16,167 nucleotides of DNA from an uncultured Clostridia bacterium (GTDB lineage: Bacteria; Bacillota_A; Clostridia; TANB77; CAG-508). The notes under the pieces were generated by a model that searched no databases, was not told the DNA's origin, and was given only the letters and a program-made list of their open reading frames with translations. The stretch covers positions 1 through 16,167 of the forward strand of contig CANPZA010000022.1 of NCBI GenBank assembly GCA_947588915.1, in the 5' to 3' direction. Shown piece after piece: positions 13,412 to 16,167 of this stretch. Position 1 is the stretch's first letter. Each line of letters starts with the position of its first letter. The translations under genes were made by a program, and so were the position numbers.

Positions 13412-14900
13412 ATCTACTTTTATCTTCCATTGAAGAGTCTGTATTAATTAAATGTAATTGTTCTAACTGCTTTTCTGTAATATTTATAACTTTACCACAA
13501 CAGGGATTGAAATCCTTATTTCCATATACAAGCCAAATAATATTTTCTTTTCTCAAATCATTTTTTGGCATTGTACCAGGACAGGGATAGCCATCAGTAA
13601 ATACTATTTTGTTTATTTCCCTTTTTTTTGTAAAACTTCTTACTGCTAAATCCCAATCTTCTGTCCAAGCAGAATGTCCTCTTGCACCATCTGGTATAGT
13701 AAAATTATCTATATCTCTTACATTTTTTATATCAACAAGTCCCCAAAATCTTTCATTGAAACATCCTACTCTTAATTTAGATTGCTTTAATAATGGTTTT
13801 ATTTGTCTTAAAAAAGCCTTAACTAAATCTAATTCTACAGATCCAGAAACATCAATCATAATTTCTGTTTCAGCATCATCTTCAATATCATTTTCTTCTA
13901 ATCTATAAGCATAATTATTTTCTGCAATCGATCTTCTTTGGCTCCATATTGTTTCGGTCTTTTCTACTTCCCTTCGTATTAGAACTTTCCAATCAATTTC
14001 TTCTTTGCTTTCTCCTATGTTATCTAATTTTATTGCTTCACCAGTTTTTCCTCTTATGTCTTGCTCTGTTTTTTCACGTCTTGCTTTAAATTTTTCCCTT
14101 TTTTCTTTTCTATTTTTTGTAAATTCATCTTTTTCATCAAGTCCCATTTCCTGTTCTTCTACTGGTGTCTGTTCTTCTTTTGAATCTCTTTGAGTTTCTC
14201 GTTTTTTTCCACCTTGCTTTTTATTTTGTTCTCTATTTTTAAATGCTTCTTCCCATAAGCTATGATCATCACCCTGCCTAGATGTCTGCTTATTTTCTCC
14301 GTTTTGACCTTCATCTTTCTGTTCTTCATTCTCTGAATTTTCATTTGATTCGCTATCTTGGTCTTGATTCATTTCATTGCTACTATTATTATTGCCATCT
14401 TGTTTCTGTCCGTTTTCATCTTGATTCTGCTCATCACCATTTTGGCTTTGTTGTTGCTCTTGTTTTTTCTTTTCTTTTTCTTGTAATAAAATTTGATAAA
14501 ATTCTTCTGCTGAATAATTCAATGCTTCTGGTATATTTACATATCCTTCTTTAATTGTAAATCCATCTCTTTCTAGATTTGCATTTATAATAGCATCTGT
14601 TGCTATATTCCATAATTCTGAATCCCTTATTTTACCCTCTTTATCTTTTAATCTAAAAGCGTGCATAAATTTAATGTGCATTATTTCGTGTGCTATTGTA
14701 AATAATCTATCACTTTCACTTAAACTTGCAAAATAATTTGGATCAATATAGATATTTTGCCCATCAGTTGCTGCAGTATGAAAAGGTAAATCATCTTTGA
14801 ATTCAATATTTGCTTTTGCTATTTCACTTCCAAATCTAGGATACTTCGTTAGCATTTTTCTTTTAATATCATAAATCATACTAGCATCCATTCGTGGCAC
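13410..14900 (-). CDS. DUF2201-type metallopeptidase-like protein with C-terminal VWA-like domain
   Basis: The N-terminal part (1-140) carries the zinc-peptidase motif HEIMH (71-75) within LFTIAHEIMHIKFMHAF. A low-complexity Q/N/E/D-rich linker (about 141-215) follows, then a charged Lys/Glu segment. The C-terminal part (about 345-480) is VWA-like with the MIDAS sequence DVSGS (350-354) and FTDGYPCPG near 435. Such proteins usually work with an AAA+ ATPase of the MoxR type; substrates are not known to me. The gene can start at GTG 14900 or at ATG 14891 (MDASM). AAGGAA is better spaced for the latter. Upstream genes are close, so it is the last gene of an operon. Confidence 0.85.
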   Translation of the reverse strand: MPRMDASMIYDIKRKMLTKYPRFGSEIAKANIEFKDDLPFHTAATDGQNIYIDPNYFASLSESDRLFTIAHEIMHIKFMHAFRLKDKEGKIRDSELWNIATDAIINANLERDGFTIKEGYVNIPEALNYSAEEFYQILLQEKEKKKQEQQQSQNGDEQNQDENGQKQDGNNNSSNEMNQDQDSESNENSENEEQKDEGQNGENKQTSRQGDDHSLWEEAFKNREQNKKQGGKKRETQRDSKEEQTPVEEQEMGLDEKDEFTKNRKEKREKFKARREKTEQDIRGKTGEAIKLDNIGESKEEIDWKVLIRREVEKTETIWSQRRSIAENNYAYRLEENDIEDDAETEIMIDVSGSVELDLVKAFLRQIKPLLKQSKLRVGCFNERFWGLVDIKNVRDIDNFTIPDGARGHSAWTEDWDLAVRSFTKKREINKIVFTDGYPCPGTMPKNDLRKENIIWLVYGNKDFNPCCGKVINITEKQLEQLHLINTDSSMEDKSR

Positions 14901-14916
14901 TTCCTTTCTTCAAACC

Positions 14917-15279
14917 TTAAAAAGCAACCACGCAAAGATTATAAAGTTTCTGTGATATATTCTTTAAAGTTTCTTTACTTTTTACTGTAAGAACAATGAT
15001 TATATCTTCTGGTAGTCTATATCCACAAAATTCTCTATCTTTGATAATTTGGTAATATATATCTTGCTCATTTGAATTCATTTTATCAATTTCTTCTATT
15101 ACAAAATAATCATATTTTTTACTACTTATATTTTCTTTAAAAATTTTAATTAAATCATTTATATCGTAAGTTGAATTCACTAAAATATTTGATTCTAGTT
15201 CTTTTATATCCTCATTTTGAATTACAACACAAGTTGCATTGCAACCCTTTTGCAATTCAATTAATTCTTTGTTTATCAT
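14917..15279 (-). CDS. Small protein with Walker-B-like segment, possibly a reduced AAA+ subunit
   Basis: The 120-residue product is not recognised with confidence. YDYFVIEEIDKMNSNEQD (57-73) resembles a Walker B strand followed by a MoxR-type helix, and YRLPEDIIIVLTVKSKETL (87-105) resembles the loop and sensor-1 strand that follow in AAA+ proteins. No Walker A P-loop is present, so it cannot by itself be an ATPase. The start codon overlaps the stop of the upstream gene (TAATG), and AGGGGG precedes it. Immediately downstream is the DUF2201/VWA protein, whose usual partner is an AAA+ ATPase, which supports the reading as a reduced or regulatory AAA-like subunit (inference). Confidence 0.5.
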   Translation of the reverse strand: MINKELIELQKGCNATCVVIQNEDIKELESNILVNSTYDINDLIKIFKENISSKKYDYFVIEEIDKMNSNEQDIYYQIIKDREFCGYRLPEDIIIVLTVKSKETLKNISQKLYNLCVVAF

Positions 15280-15746
15280 TATATATTACCCCCTTCATTT
15301 TTATTTGCAAAGAAACTTAATAATTTGTTTAAAATTCTTTTAAATAAATTTTCTTTCTTGTATTCAATGATAGAGGTTTCTGATGTACCATTATTTATGT
15401 TAGTTTTCTTTTCTACTTTTTTCTTAAAAATATCATTTGCATCATAATTTGTAATTCCTTCTGGTTTTATATTATTAGAGTGTATTATATTTTTATATTT
15501 TTCACGCTCTTCGCTATTAGCCCACCAAGTAATATATATAAAACCTAAAAGTTCTTTGGTTTTCTTTGTTAGGTTTAATGCACTTATTGGATATTCGTGA
15601 TTAAATTTTGGGGTATCCTGTTTATTTGAAATATTATTCAAAAACTTTATAAAACTTTGTGGGATTTTTTTTACATCTTCTTGTCTTGTGTAATTTAATA
15701 TATCTAATACTTGTGTTGCTGCTTCACTATATTCAACTTCTTTCAT
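15279..15746 (-). CDS. Hypothetical protein in the VWA operon
   Basis: No family is recognised. I place the start at ATG 15746 (MKEVEYSEAATQVLDILNY, 155 residues), with GAGGTG six bases upstream; the open frame extends to a GTG at 15755 that lies inside that Shine-Dalgarno. The product is mainly helical in appearance, with a short polar region (about 110-130) and a basic, hydrophobic C-terminus (LFKRILNKLLSFFANK) that might be an amphipathic membrane-binding helix. It overlaps its upstream neighbour by 14 bases and its downstream neighbour by one base, so it is clearly part of one operon. Confidence 0.65.
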   Translation of the reverse strand: MKEVEYSEAATQVLDILNYTRQEDVKKIPQSFIKFLNNISNKQDTPKFNHEYPISALNLTKKTKELLGFIYITWWANSEEREKYKNIIHSNNIKPEGITNYDANDIFKKKVEKKTNINNGTSETSIIEYKKENLFKRILNKLLSFFANKNEGGNI

Positions 15747-16167
15747 TATCTTCACCTCTTTCTTTAGTGCTTTCTCTTGCTAAATAACTACTATACATTT
15801 GACCTATGTCAATATAAGCATTAGCCCCTTCTTCAGCATATTGTTTTGATTCATCTGCTATATGTAAAGATAATGGCATTTCTTGTAATTCTGATATTTT
15901 TTCCATTTTTCTTTCATCATTTCCTGCCCAATATATGTCATAAATTGAAAGATATTCTGGATCACAATGTTTTCTTATAAATTCTCTACAAGCCTCTACT
16001 TGTGTTTCATCTGCTGTTATCAATGCTGTCATATATGCAAATCTCTCACTTATATCTCTTGGTAAATCTGCTTGTGTATATCCTTTTCCTATTCCTTTTA
16101 CTACTTCTTCTGGAGTTAATGTTGGAAGATTATAAAAATCAAAAAATTCACTTGCCCATTCCATACG
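15733..16167 (-). CDS. C-terminal part of an unrecognised protein, 5' end beyond window
   Basis: The frame is open to the right edge. An ATG at 16164 exists, but only three bases precede it, so the true start probably lies outside. The visible 144 residues include WASEFFDFYNLPTLTPEEV, DLPRDISERFAYMTALIT, ACREFIRKHCDPEYLSIYD and a Glu/Arg-rich end. Two Cys (in EACREF and KHCDPE) and a Trp-rich YWAGNDERK stretch stand out, but I cannot assign a function. In DUF2201/VWA loci an AAA+ ATPase gene is expected upstream; whether this is its C-terminus cannot be decided from this segment. Confidence 0.55.
   Translation of the reverse strand, partial: RMEWASEFFDFYNLPTLTPEEVVKGIGKGYTQADLPRDISERFAYMTALITADETQVEACREFIRKHCDPEYLSIYDIYWAGNDERKMEKISELQEMPLSLHIADESKQYAEEGANAYIDIGQMYSSYLARESTKERGEDNERS

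Noticed and set aside
14159..14554. Open frames on either strand over the linker of the VWA gene
   Set aside because: They arise from the low-complexity Q/N/E-coding region in other frames and have no ribosome binding site.
1..16167. CRISPR arrays, tRNA/rRNA genes, insertion sequences
   Set aside because: No regularly spaced direct repeats, no cloverleaf-like sequences and no transposase or integrase motifs were found on reading both strands.

Overview
This window is very AT-rich DNA (roughly a quarter G+C by eye). It looks like a low-GC, endospore-forming Firmicute, most likely an uncultured or gut-type Clostridia relative. The evidence is the spore-coat/cortex pair yabP-yabQ next to a divIC/ftsB gene, the canonical prfB programmed frameshift, strong AGGAGG ribosome binding sites, Arg codons that are mostly AGA, and intrinsic terminators with U-tracts.

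Layout. Positions 1-8641 are transcribed leftwards. Running in transcription order from 8641: an ATP-grasp ligase, a VanX/DdpX-like D-Ala-D-Ala dipeptidase, prfB (peptide release factor 2), an aspartokinase with a shortened regulatory part and a strong terminator, yabP-yabQ-divIC ending in tandem terminators, rho with a hairpin after its stop, a 66-residue unknown protein, then lgt overlapping lspA (lipoprotein maturation), with lspA running off the left edge. Positions 9009-13302 are transcribed rightwards and form a signalling locus: a membrane-anchored PepSY-type protein, an OmpR-family response regulator, a histidine kinase, and a second membrane-anchored protein. Regulator, kinase and last gene overlap. 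Positions 13410-16167 are again leftwards: the tail of an unrecognised gene entering from the right edge, a hypothetical protein, a small protein with a Walker-B-like segment, and a metallopeptidase/VWA protein of the DUF2201 type.

Most notable observation. The adjacent genes for the dipeptidase and RF2 each carry one apparently extra nucleotide in their most conserved catalytic region, just before EWWH in the dipeptidase and at GAGGQ in RF2. In both, the zero-frame codon at the break is CGG, preceded by A and followed by a purine. In both, skipping the C (reading GGA or GGG, Gly) restores the family sequence. I checked every CGG trinucleotide on the sense strand of the genes: these two are the only in-frame CGG codons in the window. 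Either these are assembly errors or recent mutations that happen to share a codon, or CGG is poorly decoded or unassigned here and acts as a +1 frameshift signal. In prfB this lies downstream of the classic CTT-TGA-C site, so RF2 would need two +1 shifts.
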